DNA of 64,000 bases from Nocardia tengchongensis (GCF_018362975.1 NZ_CP074371.1:5022001-5086000); one strand, 5' to 3'; counted from the stretch's first letter, positions 38,769-47,610 are shown. Notes: a model not told the origin generated them from the letters alone. Numbers and translations are program-made.

Positions 38769-39676
38769 CGGTGGACCGCCTCGGAGCCGACCACCGGCGC
38801 GGGCGCGGCGGGGAGCACGAGCACCGGGCAGGACGAATGACGGACCAGATCCCGGGTCGCCCGCCCGAGCCGGGCGGGGGCGATCGCGTCGACATCGTGG
38901 GTGACCACGACGAGTTGGGCCATGGCGCTGAGCCGCTCGACCGCGCTCACCACATCGCCGACCACGGTCACCGGGCGGAACCGCACATCGGGGAAATCGC
39001 GCCGGCAATGCTCGATCTGCGCGTCGGAGACCAGCGCGGGCGAATTGCCCCACTCGTCGATGCCCGACCACTCCCGCCCCGGCCAGACCCGCGCCACGAC
39101 GAGATCGGCGCCGCGCTCGTGGGCTGCCCGGAAGGCCGCCGACAGCGCGGGCTCGCCGGAATGCCAGTCGGTGACGACCACCAGTACGTCCCCGGTCACG
39201 GTCGCGTCCGGGCGCACCAGGGCGACCGGGCACCGCGCGTCGCGGGTGACCGACAATGCGGTGGAGCCGAGTACCAGATGGGCGAAGAACCCGATGCCGG
39301 TGGACCCGAGCGCGATCAGGGCCGCGGACCGGGACAACTCGACCAGCACCTGCTCGGCCTGGCCGCGCTTGACTTCGAGGGCGACCTCGACGGGATCGTC
39401 GTCGGGGTATCGAGCCAGCACTGCCCGCCGCGCGGCCTCGAGCGTCTCCAGGGCCTGGCGGTAGCGGCTGCCGCCGGCCCGGAACGCGGGTTTGTCGATG
39501 GCCGGCACGATCGCGATCAGCCGTAGCGGAACCTGCCGGGACCTGGCCTCCGCGGCCGCCCACTCGGCGGCGCGAATCGCCGCGCGGGATCCGTCGATGC
39601 CGGCGATGACCGGCTGCCGCCGCGCGAACTCCGCCGGGCGAACCGCAGGCCGCGAGGTGGAGACATCGGTTTCCAT
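38765..39676 (-). CDS. Universal stress protein, two tandem Usp domains
   Basis: The 303-residue USP (Rv2005c-like position) has the first ATP loop ALGSTGIGFFAHLVLGSTALSV; the second domain lacks a full G-rich loop (RLGRATRDLVRHSSCPVLVL), unlike the other USPs here. It is the first gene of the coupled usp-kinase/ATPase-P-type ATPase operon. The best DosR-like box of the window lies 37 bases upstream of its ATG, shared with the divergent pfkB gene. Confidence 0.9.
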   Translation of the reverse strand: METDVSTSRPAVRPAEFARRQPVIAGIDGSRAAIRAAEWAAAEARSRQVPLRLIAIVPAIDKPAFRAGGSRYRQALETLEAARRAVLARYPDDDPVEVALEVKRGQAEQVLVELSRSAALIALGSTGIGFFAHLVLGSTALSVTRDARCPVALVRPDATVTGDVLVVVTDWHSGEPALSAAFRAAHERGADLVVARVWPGREWSGIDEWGNSPALVSDAQIEHCRRDFPDVRFRPVTVVGDVVSAVERLSAMAQLVVVTHDVDAIAPARLGRATRDLVRHSSCPVLVLPAAPAPVVGSEAVHR

Positions 39677-39712
39677 GCCTCCAGCGTCGCGCCCGGGTCC
39701 CCAGCGGAACAG

Positions 39713-39726
39713 AGGACTTCGGTCCC
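39713..39726. promoter_or_regulatory. Candidate DosR-type box, best match in window
   Basis: AGGACTTCGGTCCC matches 11 of 12 fixed positions of GGGACTTNNGTCCC and, with the flanking T, is an almost perfect palindrome (AGGAC...GTCCCT). It lies between the divergent USP (start 39676) and pfkB (start 39844) genes. Confidence 0.6.
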
Positions 39727-39843
39727 TCCCGAGACGACGACGGTCCCGGCCGCCGACTACCCGATGCCCTACCGGCCCACCCCGATCAGGCGTGAAATCA
39801 GCTGCGTCAGAACCTTTCCCGCCGGTAGTGAAGAAGGTGGCCG

Positions 39844-40806
39844 ATGTCGATCGTGACGTTGACGATGAACCCGGCGATCGACCTCGCCACCACCGCCGCG
39901 CACATCGCGCCCACCGACAAGATTCGCTGTACCGCACCCAGATTCGACCCCGGCGGCGGTGGGATCAATGTCGCGCGCACGGTCGCCGCGCTGGGGGAGC
40001 CGGTGACGGCGATATTCCCGGCGGGTGGACCGCCGGGCCGGCTCCTCGAAGAGCTGGTGCGAGACGCCGCGATCCCGATGCGGCCGGTACCGGTCGCCGA
40101 CCACACGCGGGAAAACTTCGCGGTGACCGCGACCGACACCGGAGAGCAGTACCGCTTCGTCCTTCCCGGCCCGCGGCTCACCGCGCCGGAGGTCCACCGC
40201 TGCCTGGCCGAAATCGAGCGCGCCGCACAGGAATGCCGGTATGTCGTCGCCAGCGGCAGCCTGCCGCCGGGAGTCCCGGCGACCTTCTACCAAACCCTCG
40301 CCGATCTGCTGAGCGACCTCGGCGTCCCGCTGGTACTCGACACCTCGGGGGCGGCATTGCGCGCCGTCGGCCACGGCGTCCACCTGATCAAGCCGAGCGT
40401 GCGCGAACTGACCGAATTCGCCGGTCGTCCGCTGCCGGACCGCGAGTCCAGGGTCGCCGCCGCGCGGGAACTCGTCGAGCGAGGGGTCAGCGAGATCGTC
40501 GTGGTGTCCATGGGGGCCGCCGGCACCCTCGCGGTGACCCGCGACGACGCCCGGTGGCTGACATCCATCGAGGTCCCGGTGCGCAGCGGCATCGGCGCCG
40601 GGGACGCCCAGGTGGGCGGGATCGTGGTGGGCCTGGCCCGCGGCTACCCGCTCGACGCCGCGGTGCGGCTGGGCATCGCGGCCGCGACCGCCGCGCTCGC
40701 GTCGCCGGGGACCGGCCCGGGTCGCCCGGACCGGATCGCCGAACTCTTCCAGCAGCTGTCACCGCGGCCGGACGCCGGTCGCGGACAGGTGGCGATCCCG
40801 TACTGA
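39844..40806 (+). CDS. pfkB: PfkB-family phosphofructokinase
   Basis: The 320-residue ribokinase-fold sugar kinase begins MSIVTLTMNPAIDLATT and has the first signature GGGGINVARTVAALG. The anion-hole/catalytic motif IGAGDAQVGG retains the catalytic Asp but has AQ in place of the usual SF/AM. It probably phosphorylates fructose-6-phosphate (or fructose-1-phosphate or tagatose-6-phosphate). Rv2029c, the mycobacterial counterpart, is DosR-regulated and sits near Rv2030c. It is followed 33 bases later by a flavodoxin gene. Confidence 0.88.
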   Translation: MSIVTLTMNPAIDLATTAAHIAPTDKIRCTAPRFDPGGGGINVARTVAALGEPVTAIFPAGGPPGRLLEELVRDAAIPMRPVPVADHTRENFAVTATDTGEQYRFVLPGPRLTAPEVHRCLAEIERAAQECRYVVASGSLPPGVPATFYQTLADLLSDLGVPLVLDTSGAALRAVGHGVHLIKPSVRELTEFAGRPLPDRESRVAAARELVERGVSEIVVVSMGAAGTLAVTRDDARWLTSIEVPVRSGIGAGDAQVGGIVVGLARGYPLDAAVRLGIAAATAALASPGTGPGRPDRIAELFQQLSPRPDAGRGQVAIPY

Positions 40807-40839
40807 GACACCGTCCATACCGACACGAAGGAAGACACC

Positions 40840-41421
40840 ATGAAAGCCCGGATTCTGGTCGCCTACGCCAGTCACTACGGCGCGACCCGGGAGATCGCCG
40901 AGTTCCTCGCGGCCAAACTCCGCGAGTCGGGATTCGAGGTCGATTGCAGCGCGATGCGCGAGCTGCGCACGATCGACGACTACCGCGGCGTCGTACTCGG
41001 CGCGCCCTTCTACTACGGCCGCTGGCCGCGGTCGGCGCGCCGCTTCCTGAACCGATTCGGCCCGGCGCTCGCACAGCGCGACGTCGCCGTCTTCGCGACC
41101 GGGCGGATCGAGCCGACCCGAACCGAATCCGAAGTCCGTCCCCAGCTGGACGCACTGCTCGACCGCTACGGCTGGCTCAGGCCCTTCGCCTCGGCCCTGT
41201 TCGGTGGCCGGTGGGATCCCGCCGCGCTGCGCGGAGTCGATCGCTGGATGCGGAAGCTACCCGGTTCACCGCTGCATGTGCTCCCGGCCACCGATCTGCG
41301 GGACTGGGACGAGATCGGCGCTTGGGCCACGCACGTGGCCGCCGCCTTGCACGCCGCTGCCGCACAACCGAATTCGCCCCCGCCGAACCGGTCCGGACCT
41401 CTCGTGCCGGCGCGACGCTGA
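40840..41421 (+). CDS. Flavodoxin-domain protein (HemG-like)
   Basis: The 193-residue protein has the FMN phosphate loop near the N-terminus (ILVAYASHYGATREIAEFLA) and the second loop VVLGAPFYYGRWPRSARRFLNRF. These match menaquinone-dependent protoporphyrinogen-oxidase-like flavodoxins. A Pro/Ala-rich tail of ~25 residues follows. GAAGGAAGACACC gives the ribosome site. It is likely an electron carrier or a quinone-linked oxidase active at low oxygen (inference). It probably shares the pfkB transcript. Confidence 0.87.
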   Translation: MKARILVAYASHYGATREIAEFLAAKLRESGFEVDCSAMRELRTIDDYRGVVLGAPFYYGRWPRSARRFLNRFGPALAQRDVAVFATGRIEPTRTESEVRPQLDALLDRYGWLRPFASALFGGRWDPAALRGVDRWMRKLPGSPLHVLPATDLRDWDEIGAWATHVAAALHAAAAQPNSPPPNRSGPLVPARR

Positions 41422-41515
41422 CGACCATCCGCAACTATCTCGCCGACCAGCAGCTGCCGCGCCGTCCCTAGGCCCGGGCTGCCCCGGAATCAGAGCACGA
41501 GGGCCCGGACCGGCC

Positions 41516-41529
41516 GTGACCTAGGTCTC
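41516..41529 (+). promoter_or_regulatory. Candidate DosR-type box upstream of USP-ABC operon
   Basis: GTGACCTAGGTCTC contains the palindrome GACCTAGGTC and matches 9 of 12 fixed positions. It lies 59 bases before the USP ATG at 41588. Confidence 0.35.
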
Positions 41530-41587
41530 TGGGGCCCGATCAGCGACGGCGAGATGCTCGATACATCACCGCGACCGAGGAGGAACC

Positions 41588-42499
41588 ATGCCGGAGACCG
41601 CGACGCCACCGGATTCGAGCCCGCAGCCCATCGTGGTCGGAGTGGACGGCTCCCAGACCTCCTACCAGGCGGTCGCCTGGGCCGCGGCCGAAGCCGCAGC
41701 GCGAGGATGGCCACTGCATGTGGTCGTCGCCTTCGGCGTCCAGCCGAGTCATGAGCCCTGGACCGCCCGCGGGGTGGCCGAGCACGAGGCGGTGCGGGAC
41801 GAGGCGCGGCGCGTGCTGGCCGAGGCCGCGCGGATCGCTCACCGGGTCGCGCCGGAGGACACCATCTCCCTCACCACCGAGGCAGTCGACGAGCTGGTGT
41901 TGCCGACGCTGATCGAGCGGTCCGCGCGGGCTCGGATGATGGTGGTGGGCAATCGCGGTCGTGGTGCGATCCGGCGGGCCCTGCTCGGCTCGGTGAGTGC
42001 CGGGCTCGCGCGTCGCTCCCACTGCCCGGTGGCCATCGTGCACGAGGAACCGGACATCGGTCGCAATGCCGCGGATGGGCCGGTGGTCGTCGGAGTGGAC
42101 GGCAGCCAGAACAGCCTGCCCGCGGTGCGGATGGCGTTCGAGGAGGCTTCGCAGCGCAAGGCCCCGCTGGTCGCGGTGCATGCCTGGAGCGACACCAGCG
42201 GTTTCGACCTGGAAGTTGTCGGGTGGGAGGCGATCCGGCAGTCCGAGGACGTGCTGCTGGCCGAGAATCTCGCCGGATTCGCGGAGGAATTTCCGGATGT
42301 GAGCGTCGAACGACACGTCCGCTGTGACACCCCGGTCCGCACCCTGCTCGACTTCGCCGACGGCGCACAACTTCTCGTGGTCGGCTCGCACGGCCGCGGC
42401 GGCTTCGACTCGATGGTGCTGGGTTCGGTCAGCGCCGCCCTGCTGCACGCGGCCACCTGTCCGGTACTCGTGGTCCGGCACCAGCCGGTGCCCCGATGA
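41588..42499 (+). CDS. Universal stress protein, two tandem Usp domains
   Basis: The 303-residue protein has ATP loops VGNRGRGAIRRALLGSVSA and VGSHGRGGFDSMVLGSVSA. GAGGAGGAACC lies just upstream of the ATG. Its stop overlaps the ATG of the ABC ATPase gene (ATGA), an unusual link between a USP and an exporter that suggests USP-controlled transport (inference). Confidence 0.93.
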   Translation: MPETATPPDSSPQPIVVGVDGSQTSYQAVAWAAAEAAARGWPLHVVVAFGVQPSHEPWTARGVAEHEAVRDEARRVLAEAARIAHRVAPEDTISLTTEAVDELVLPTLIERSARARMMVVGNRGRGAIRRALLGSVSAGLARRSHCPVAIVHEEPDIGRNAADGPVVVGVDGSQNSLPAVRMAFEEASQRKAPLVAVHAWSDTSGFDLEVVGWEAIRQSEDVLLAENLAGFAEEFPDVSVERHVRCDTPVRTLLDFADGAQLLVVGSHGRGGFDSMVLGSVSAALLHAATCPVLVVRHQPVPR

Positions 42500-43413
42500 C
42501 CGGGATGGACGCGGGGTCGTCGCCGATGATCGTGATGCGGGAACTGACCAAGTCCTACGGGCATTCGCCCGCCCTGGCCGAGGTGAGCCTCGAGGTGCCG
42601 CGCGGGGTGGTGTTCGGGTACCTGGGCCCCAATGGCGCCGGCAAGACGACGACCATTCGCATGCTGGTCGGGTTGATGCGCCCGACTCGCGGCTCGATCA
42701 CCGTGGCCGGGGCCGACATCGTGCGCGAGCGATCGGCCGCGCAGCGCCACATCGGTTATCTTCCGGGACAGTTCGTCGCCTACCCGGATCTGACCGCCCG
42801 GCAGTACCTGACCTATCTCGCCGACTTGCGTGGCGGCGTCGCACCCGCGGTGCTCGAGCGCCTCGTCGAGCGCGTGGATCTGGACACTTCGGTGCGGATC
42901 GGTGCCATGTCGCACGGCAACCGGCAGAAGGTCGGCATCGTGCAGGCCTTCATGACCGAACCGGACGTGCTGGTGCTCGACGAACCAACCCAGGGACTGG
43001 ATCCGCTGATCCAGCGCGAATTCCTGGCCATGCTGCGCGAAGTCCGCGACAGCGGGCGCACGGTCTTCCTGTCCTCGCACGTGCTCTCGGAGGTGCAGGC
43101 GGTCGCCGATACGGTCGCGATCCTGCGGCGCGGCCGCCTGGTGGAGGTGCGCTCGATCGCCGAGCTGACCGCGCGATCGCTGCGCCGCATCGACCTCACC
43201 TTCGATGCGGCGCCGCCGGATCCGGGTCTGCTGCGGGCGGTGGGCGGCGTGCGGTCGGCCGAACGCGGCGCGAACCGGGTACTGCACGTCGAGGTCGACG
43301 GATCGACGGCGGAGCTGGTGAAGTTCGTCGCGCCGTACGGGGTGGTCGACATCGTCAGCCACGAACCCGATCTCGAGGACGTCTTCCTCACCTACTACGG
43401 ACAGGACCGCTGA
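42496..43413 (+). CDS. ABC transporter ATP-binding protein
   Basis: The 305-residue ATPase has Walker A GPNGAGKTTTIRML, a degenerate signature (MSHGNRQKVGIVQA in place of LSGGQ), Walker B VLVLDEPTQGLDP and the H-loop LSSHVLSEV. The C-terminal ~80-residue extension is typical of drug or lipid ABC-2 exporters. It is coupled to the USP upstream (ATGA) and to the permease downstream (TGATG). The exported substrate is unknown. Confidence 0.93.
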   Translation: MTGMDAGSSPMIVMRELTKSYGHSPALAEVSLEVPRGVVFGYLGPNGAGKTTTIRMLVGLMRPTRGSITVAGADIVRERSAAQRHIGYLPGQFVAYPDLTARQYLTYLADLRGGVAPAVLERLVERVDLDTSVRIGAMSHGNRQKVGIVQAFMTEPDVLVLDEPTQGLDPLIQREFLAMLREVRDSGRTVFLSSHVLSEVQAVADTVAILRRGRLVEVRSIAELTARSLRRIDLTFDAAPPDPGLLRAVGGVRSAERGANRVLHVEVDGSTAELVKFVAPYGVVDIVSHEPDLEDVFLTYYGQDR

Positions 43414-44207
43414 TGTTCGCCACCGTGTATCGGAAATGCCTGCGTGATCAACGCCGTGGGCTGATCGGCTGGAGTCTCGGCATCGTGGCGCTGGTGCTGC
43501 TGGAATCGGCGCTGTGGCCGTCGATCTCGGGCATCTCCGGGCTGAAGCAGATGCTCGACAGCTATCCGGAATCGTTGCGCAAGCTCTTCGCGATCGACGA
43601 ATTCACCAGCGGTATGGGCTTTCTCAACACCGAGCTGTACAGCATGATGCTGCCCATCCTGTTCCTGGTGTTCGCGATCTCCCGGGGTGCCCGCGCGGTC
43701 GCCGGCGAGGAGGAGACAGGCACCCTGGAGGTGCTGCTGATCACGCGCGTGACGCCGATGCGACTGCTGCTGGAGCAGAGCGCGGTCCTGCTGACCGGCC
43801 TCGCCCTGCTCGGAACCGTGCTGTTCGCCGCGGTGATGGCCTGTTCGGCGCTGTTCGGCATGCACGTCGGTGTCGGCGCCGCGGCCACCGGGTCGGCGGC
43901 GATGATCGCGCTGGCCGCGCCTTTCGGCGGGCTGGCCCTGGCCCTCGGCGCGGCCACCGGCAGGCGGCGGACCGCCCTGGCCGGGGCGAGCGTGGCCGCG
44001 GTGGGCGCCTACGTGTTGTACGCGGCGTCGAAAATCGTTGACGCCGTTCGTCCGTGGGGCCCGTGGTCGCCGTTTCAGCAGGCGCTGGCCGACGGCCCGA
44101 TGGGCGGCGGCCTGCGGCCGGGCCACCTCTGGCTGATGGTGGTCGCCGTCGCCTTCGTGGCCGGGGCGCTGCCGGTGTTCAACCGCCGCGATATCGCGGC
44201 GGTGTGA
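43413..44207 (+). CDS. ABC-2 type permease
   Basis: The 264-residue membrane protein has about six helices and the ABC-2 signatures GRALAGEEE-like (GARAVAGEEETGTLEVLLITRVTPMRLLL in part) and a Gly/Ala-rich ATGRRRTALAGASVAAVGAYVLYAA region. The ATG lies in TGATG with the ATPase stop. The two proteins should form one exporter. The pattern resembles PhnE-like/antibiotic exporters of actinobacteria; the cargo cannot be inferred. Confidence 0.9.
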   Translation: MFATVYRKCLRDQRRGLIGWSLGIVALVLLESALWPSISGISGLKQMLDSYPESLRKLFAIDEFTSGMGFLNTELYSMMLPILFLVFAISRGARAVAGEEETGTLEVLLITRVTPMRLLLEQSAVLLTGLALLGTVLFAAVMACSALFGMHVGVGAAATGSAAMIALAAPFGGLALALGAATGRRRTALAGASVAAVGAYVLYAASKIVDAVRPWGPWSPFQQALADGPMGGGLRPGHLWLMVVAVAFVAGALPVFNRRDIAAV

Positions 44208-44272
44208 GGGCGCCGACAGCGGCCCGGCGGGGGTGCACCGGGTGGCGCGGTCAATGGCTCGGACTCGGCCGG

Positions 44273-45274
44273 TCAGCTGGCGCGGCCGGCGGTCCGGGCA
44301 TTGTCGCGGATCGCGTCGAGTTGCGGCTCGGTTCCGAGTGCGATGAGGATGGTGCCGGTCCGAAGCCGGGTGTCGCCGTGCGGATTTGCGATGAAGCGGC
44401 CATCGCCGGTGCGGATGGCGAGCACGAGTGCGCCGGCGGTGTCGCGTGGGCGGCTTCGACGACACTGCGGGTCCAGTAGTGGCGAGTCCGGGCCGATCTC
44501 GATCTCCTCGATGCGGAATTCGAGATTCTCGTCGTGCATGACCACGTCGAGGAACTCGGCGACATTGGGTTGCAAGGCGAACGCGGCCATCCGCCGGCCG
44601 CCGATGAGCTGCGGGTTGACCGCGCGGTTGGCGCCGGCGCGCAACAGCTTGGATTTGGAGCTCTCGGTGCGGGCGCGGGCGATGATGATCAGATCGTTGC
44701 GCAGCGCCCGGCTGGAGAGGGTGACATACACATTGTCGGCGTCGCTGTCCAAAGCGGCGATGAGGGCCTGTGCGTGCCGGATGCCGGCGGCTTCGAGGAC
44801 GGCGTCATCGGTGACATCGCCCAGGATGTAGGGGAATTCGAGATTCTCGAGGCGTTGCGGGTCGCGATCGACCACCACGATGCTCTTACCGAGACCACTG
44901 AGATACTGGGCCGTCGAGTGCCCGACCCGGCCCCAGCCGCACACGATGACGTGTCCGTGCAAGCGTTGTATCCGATGATCCATTCGCCGACGCTCCAGAT
45001 GTTGGTGTACATGACCTTCGATGAGTGCTTCGAGCAGGACACCGAACATGTAGAAGACGGTTCCGGCGCCGAACAGGATCAGCGCCATGGTGAATACCTG
45101 GCCGGTCGGGCTCAGCGGATGAACCTCGCGGAAGCCGACCGTCGTGATCGTGGTGACGGTCTGGTACAGCGCATCGAGGTACCCGAATCCCAGTAACCGG
45201 TAACCCATCGTGCCCACGAATGTCACCAGCAGGAAGGCTGATAGAACGCGAATGACGCGGCGCAACAGGGTCAC
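44273..45274 (-). CDS. Two-helix potassium channel with RCK (TrkA-N) domain
   Basis: The 333-residue protein has two membrane helices around a pore loop (TTITTVGFREVHPLSPTG; filter TTVGF). An RCK domain follows with the nucleotide-binding motif VIVCGWGRVGHSTAQYL, and a TrkA-C domain at the end. The filter differs from TVGYG, so selectivity should be tested. Between ~44447 and ~44470 the sequence (DPQCRRSRPRD) fits the family better in another frame (DRSVVEAA), suggesting two compensating indels. It heads no obvious operon; the dehydrogenase gene lies 39 bases upstream on the same strand. Confidence 0.88.
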   Translation of the reverse strand: MTLLRRVIRVLSAFLLVTFVGTMGYRLLGFGYLDALYQTVTTITTVGFREVHPLSPTGQVFTMALILFGAGTVFYMFGVLLEALIEGHVHQHLERRRMDHRIQRLHGHVIVCGWGRVGHSTAQYLSGLGKSIVVVDRDPQRLENLEFPYILGDVTDDAVLEAAGIRHAQALIAALDSDADNVYVTLSSRALRNDLIIIARARTESSKSKLLRAGANRAVNPQLIGGRRMAAFALQPNVAEFLDVVMHDENLEFRIEEIEIGPDSPLLDPQCRRSRPRDTAGALVLAIRTGDGRFIANPHGDTRLRTGTILIALGTEPQLDAIRDNARTAGRAS

Positions 45275-45313
45275 CCGTGCAGTGTGGCATCGCGGTGGTC
45301 CGCCGCGCCAAAT

Positions 45314-46324
45314 TCAGGGCACCAGGACGGCCGCACCCGCGAACCTTCCGTGCGACAGATCCCGCAGCGCCCGATCGGCTTCCGCCAGTGGGTACGGGTG
45401 CACCGTGACCTCCAGCCGATGCGCGCCCGCGAAGGTGAGGAATTCGCGGGAATCCTCGCGGGTGTTCGCGGTGACCGAGCGGATCTCGCGTTCCTGGAAC
45501 AGATGCCGCTGGTAGTTCAGGGGCGGGATGTCGGAAAGATGGATGCCCGCGACCGACAGCACGCCGCCGCGATCCAGCGCCGCCATGGCGGGCAGCACGA
45601 GCTCGCCGGCCGGGGCGAACAGGATCGCCGAATCCAGCTGTACCGGAGGCGGTTCCGCCGCACCCTGCGCGGAGGACGCACCGAGTTCCAGGGCGAGTCG
45701 CTGGGCTTCGACGTCGCGGGTCATTACGTGGACTTCCGCGCCCTCGGCGAGGGCGACCTGCGCTGCGAGGTGTGCGCTGCCGCCGAAGCCGTAGATGCCC
45801 AGCCGGCCGCCCGGGGGGAGTGCGGCGCGGCGTAGTGCCCGGTAGCCGATGATCCCGGCGCACAGCAGGGGAGCCAGCTCGATATCGGCGTAGCCCTCGG
45901 GCAATGGCAGTGCGTAGGCGGCGGGAACGACCGCGAACTCGGCGTATCCGCCGTCTGCGTCCCACCCGGTGTATCGCGAACTTGGGCAGAGATTCTCCGC
46001 TCCGCGGAGGCAGAACCGGCATTCTGCGCAGGTGTGGCGCAACCACGCGATCCCTACCCGGTCACCGGTGGCGAACTCGGTCCCGGTGTCGGGACCGAGT
46101 TCGGTGACCACCCCGACCACTTCGTGACCGGGCACCACGTCGGGGCGATGTACCGGCAGGTCGCCTTCCGTGACGTGCAGATCCGTCCGGCACACCCCAC
46201 AGGCGAGTATCCGCACCAACAGCTCGCCCGGGCCGGGTTCAGGCACTCGGACTTGCTCCATGGTCAGCGGCCGGTCATCGATCGGCCCCGGTTTCGTCAC
46301 CCGCCACGCCCGCATCGATCCCAT
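45314..46324 (-). CDS. Zinc-dependent alcohol dehydrogenase (AdhA-like)
   Basis: The ~336-residue MDR enzyme has catalytic zinc residues in [17 protein letters not shown] and GHEVVGVV, the structural zinc cluster [15 protein letters not shown], and the cofactor motif [14 protein letters not shown]. It resembles the thermostable AdhA subtype, including the [13 protein letters not shown] block. GGAGTG lies upstream of the ATG at 46324; an ATG at 46378 is less likely. It oxidises primary alcohols or reduces aldehydes with NAD(H). It is probably co-transcribed with the membrane protein upstream and the K+ channel downstream. Confidence 0.9.
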   Translation of the reverse strand: MGSMRAWRVTKPGPIDDRPLTMEQVRVPEPGPGELLVRILACGVCRTDLHVTEGDLPVHRPDVVPGHEVVGVVTELGPDTGTEFATGDRVGIAWLRHTCAECRFCLRGAENLCPSSRYTGWDADGGYAEFAVVPAAYALPLPEGYADIELAPLLCAGIIGYRALRRAALPPGGRLGIYGFGGSAHLAAQVALAEGAEVHVMTRDVEAQRLALELGASSAQGAAEPPPVQLDSAILFAPAGELVLPAMAALDRGGVLSVAGIHLSDIPPLNYQRHLFQEREIRSVTANTREDSREFLTFAGAHRLEVTVHPYPLAEADRALRDLSHGRFAGAAVLVP

Positions 46325-46407
46325 TGGAGACACTCCTTCGATGTCCGCCGGAAGCTCCTTCCGGTCACAGTCTGTCATTCCTGCCGCGCAGCGCCGTACG
46401 CAATCGC

Positions 46408-47211
46408 TCAGTCCCGATGCTGTTTGTCGTGGTCTGCCGGTGCAGGTCGGTAGAAGCCGCGATAGACCTGGATCGCCATCGCCACGTAGGCGATCGTCTT
46501 CGGGATCATCAACGCGCCGATGGCGGGCACGCGGCGGGCGAACAGGACCACCGGCGTATAGAACGTGAACGACGCCAGCATCGCGTCACCTACCCGGGCG
46601 AGGGTCCGGTCTCCGGTGCGGCGGGCATCGCGTTTGATCAGGAACGCCTGCCCCAAGCCCAAGACCAGCAGTGGAACATTGCGGTAGACCGACCACTTCT
46701 GCGGCGGTGTCGGCTGATCCCATTCGTTCTGCGGGGCTGCCAATGCGACGACGCGCACCGCGCCGGCTCCGAGTAGCAGCTTGGTGAATCGGGTCCATGC
46801 CTTGCCGAACCGGGCCCGCCAGGCGTCCAAGGTCAGCACGTAGAAGAAGGTCATGGTGATCGAGGACATCATCTCGCCGATTCCGAGCAGGCTGGTCCGC
46901 TTGCCCAGCCAGGTGACGGTCGCCTTGTCGTCGCCGCGGGTCAGCGCCAGGACCCGGAATCCGACATGCGCGGTATCGCCGATCGCGAGCATGAGGAAGG
47001 CGCGTCGGAGCAACCCGGCGGTGCGGCGGTCGGATTCGCGGACTCGCCCGCGCCCTCGCGTCATCGCGATCACCAGGGTCCAGATGGTGACGAGATAGCC
47101 GGAATCGAAGGCGATTTCGAACCACCGGCGCGCGGTGTCCGCGGCCGGCGGCGCGGGTTCGGTCGTGGCCGATGGCGTGTCAGCGGGGGCGCTCGAGGTT
47201 TCGTCGATCAT
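46408..47211 (-). CDS. Multi-spanning membrane protein of unknown function
   Basis: The 267-residue protein has six or seven helices, for example [66 protein letters not shown] and [15 protein letters not shown]. It has a Ser/Pro/Ala-rich N-terminus and no known catalytic motif. A DosR-like box lies 37 bases upstream of its ATG, which suggests membership of the stress island. I do not recognise the family. Confidence 0.8.
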   Translation of the reverse strand: MIDETSSAPADTPSATTEPAPPAADTARRWFEIAFDSGYLVTIWTLVIAMTRGRGRVRESDRRTAGLLRRAFLMLAIGDTAHVGFRVLALTRGDDKATVTWLGKRTSLLGIGEMMSSITMTFFYVLTLDAWRARFGKAWTRFTKLLLGAGAVRVVALAAPQNEWDQPTPPQKWSVYRNVPLLVLGLGQAFLIKRDARRTGDRTLARVGDAMLASFTFYTPVVLFARRVPAIGALMIPKTIAYVAMAIQVYRGFYRPAPADHDKQHRD

Positions 47212-47247
47212 GCATCGAATCCTGTCGGCCGGGGCTGACAGGAGGGA

Positions 47248-47261
47248 GGGGCCAAAGACCC
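47248..47261 (-). promoter_or_regulatory. Candidate DosR-type box upstream of membrane protein
   Basis: On the minus strand GGGTCTTTGGCCCC matches 10 of 12 fixed positions of the DosR core and lies 37 bases from the gene start at 47211, overlapping the expected -35 region. Confidence 0.45.
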
Positions 47262-47269
47262 TTAGAGAC

Positions 47270-47283
47270 CGACCGATCGGTCG
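47270..47283. promoter_or_regulatory. 14-bp perfect palindrome
   Basis: CGACCGATCGGTCG is its own reverse complement and lies 9 bases from the DosR-like box. This form is typical of TetR-family operators, but no TetR gene is adjacent. Confidence 0.4.
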
Positions 47284-47316
47284 TGCCTTTCGGGCCCGTC
47301 GGCCGCAATGTCGTGA

Positions 47317-47610
47317 TCAGTTGCGCAAGCCGATGCCGGCATAGTTGAGCTTGAGTCGCTGCACCCGATTCTCACCCGCGCGGATGCCGCGATCACCGAG
47401 CTCGTCGGCGATGAAGCGGTAGCCGAACGCGGGGTCGTCGGTATGGATCTCACGAGCTGCGTCGATCAGGTGGGCATCGTCCCAATCACGTTGTGAGACA
47501 GGCATTTTCTTCCACTTGCAGAACGTCTGTGGAGTGAATCCGAGCACCCGGCAGATCACCGCGACAGCGAACCCGTCGGCGGCCAGTTCGAGGACCAGCG
47601 GGAACCTCAT
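47317..47610 (-). pseudogene. IS3-family transposase OrfB, truncated
   Basis: The 97-residue frame starts at an ATGA overlap with the OrfA fragment upstream. It encodes only the OrfB N-terminal helix-turn-helix part (FPLVLELAADGFAVAVICRVLGFTPQTFCKWKK...GYRFIADEL). The DDE catalytic domain is absent, and the tail after RVQRL is unrelated. This is the decayed left part of an IS3-family element interrupted by a second one. Confidence 0.8.

Noticed and set aside
39824..41471. Long alternative frame spanning pfkB and the flavodoxin gene
   Set aside because: It is Arg/Pro/Gly-rich and runs through two well-supported genes in a different register.
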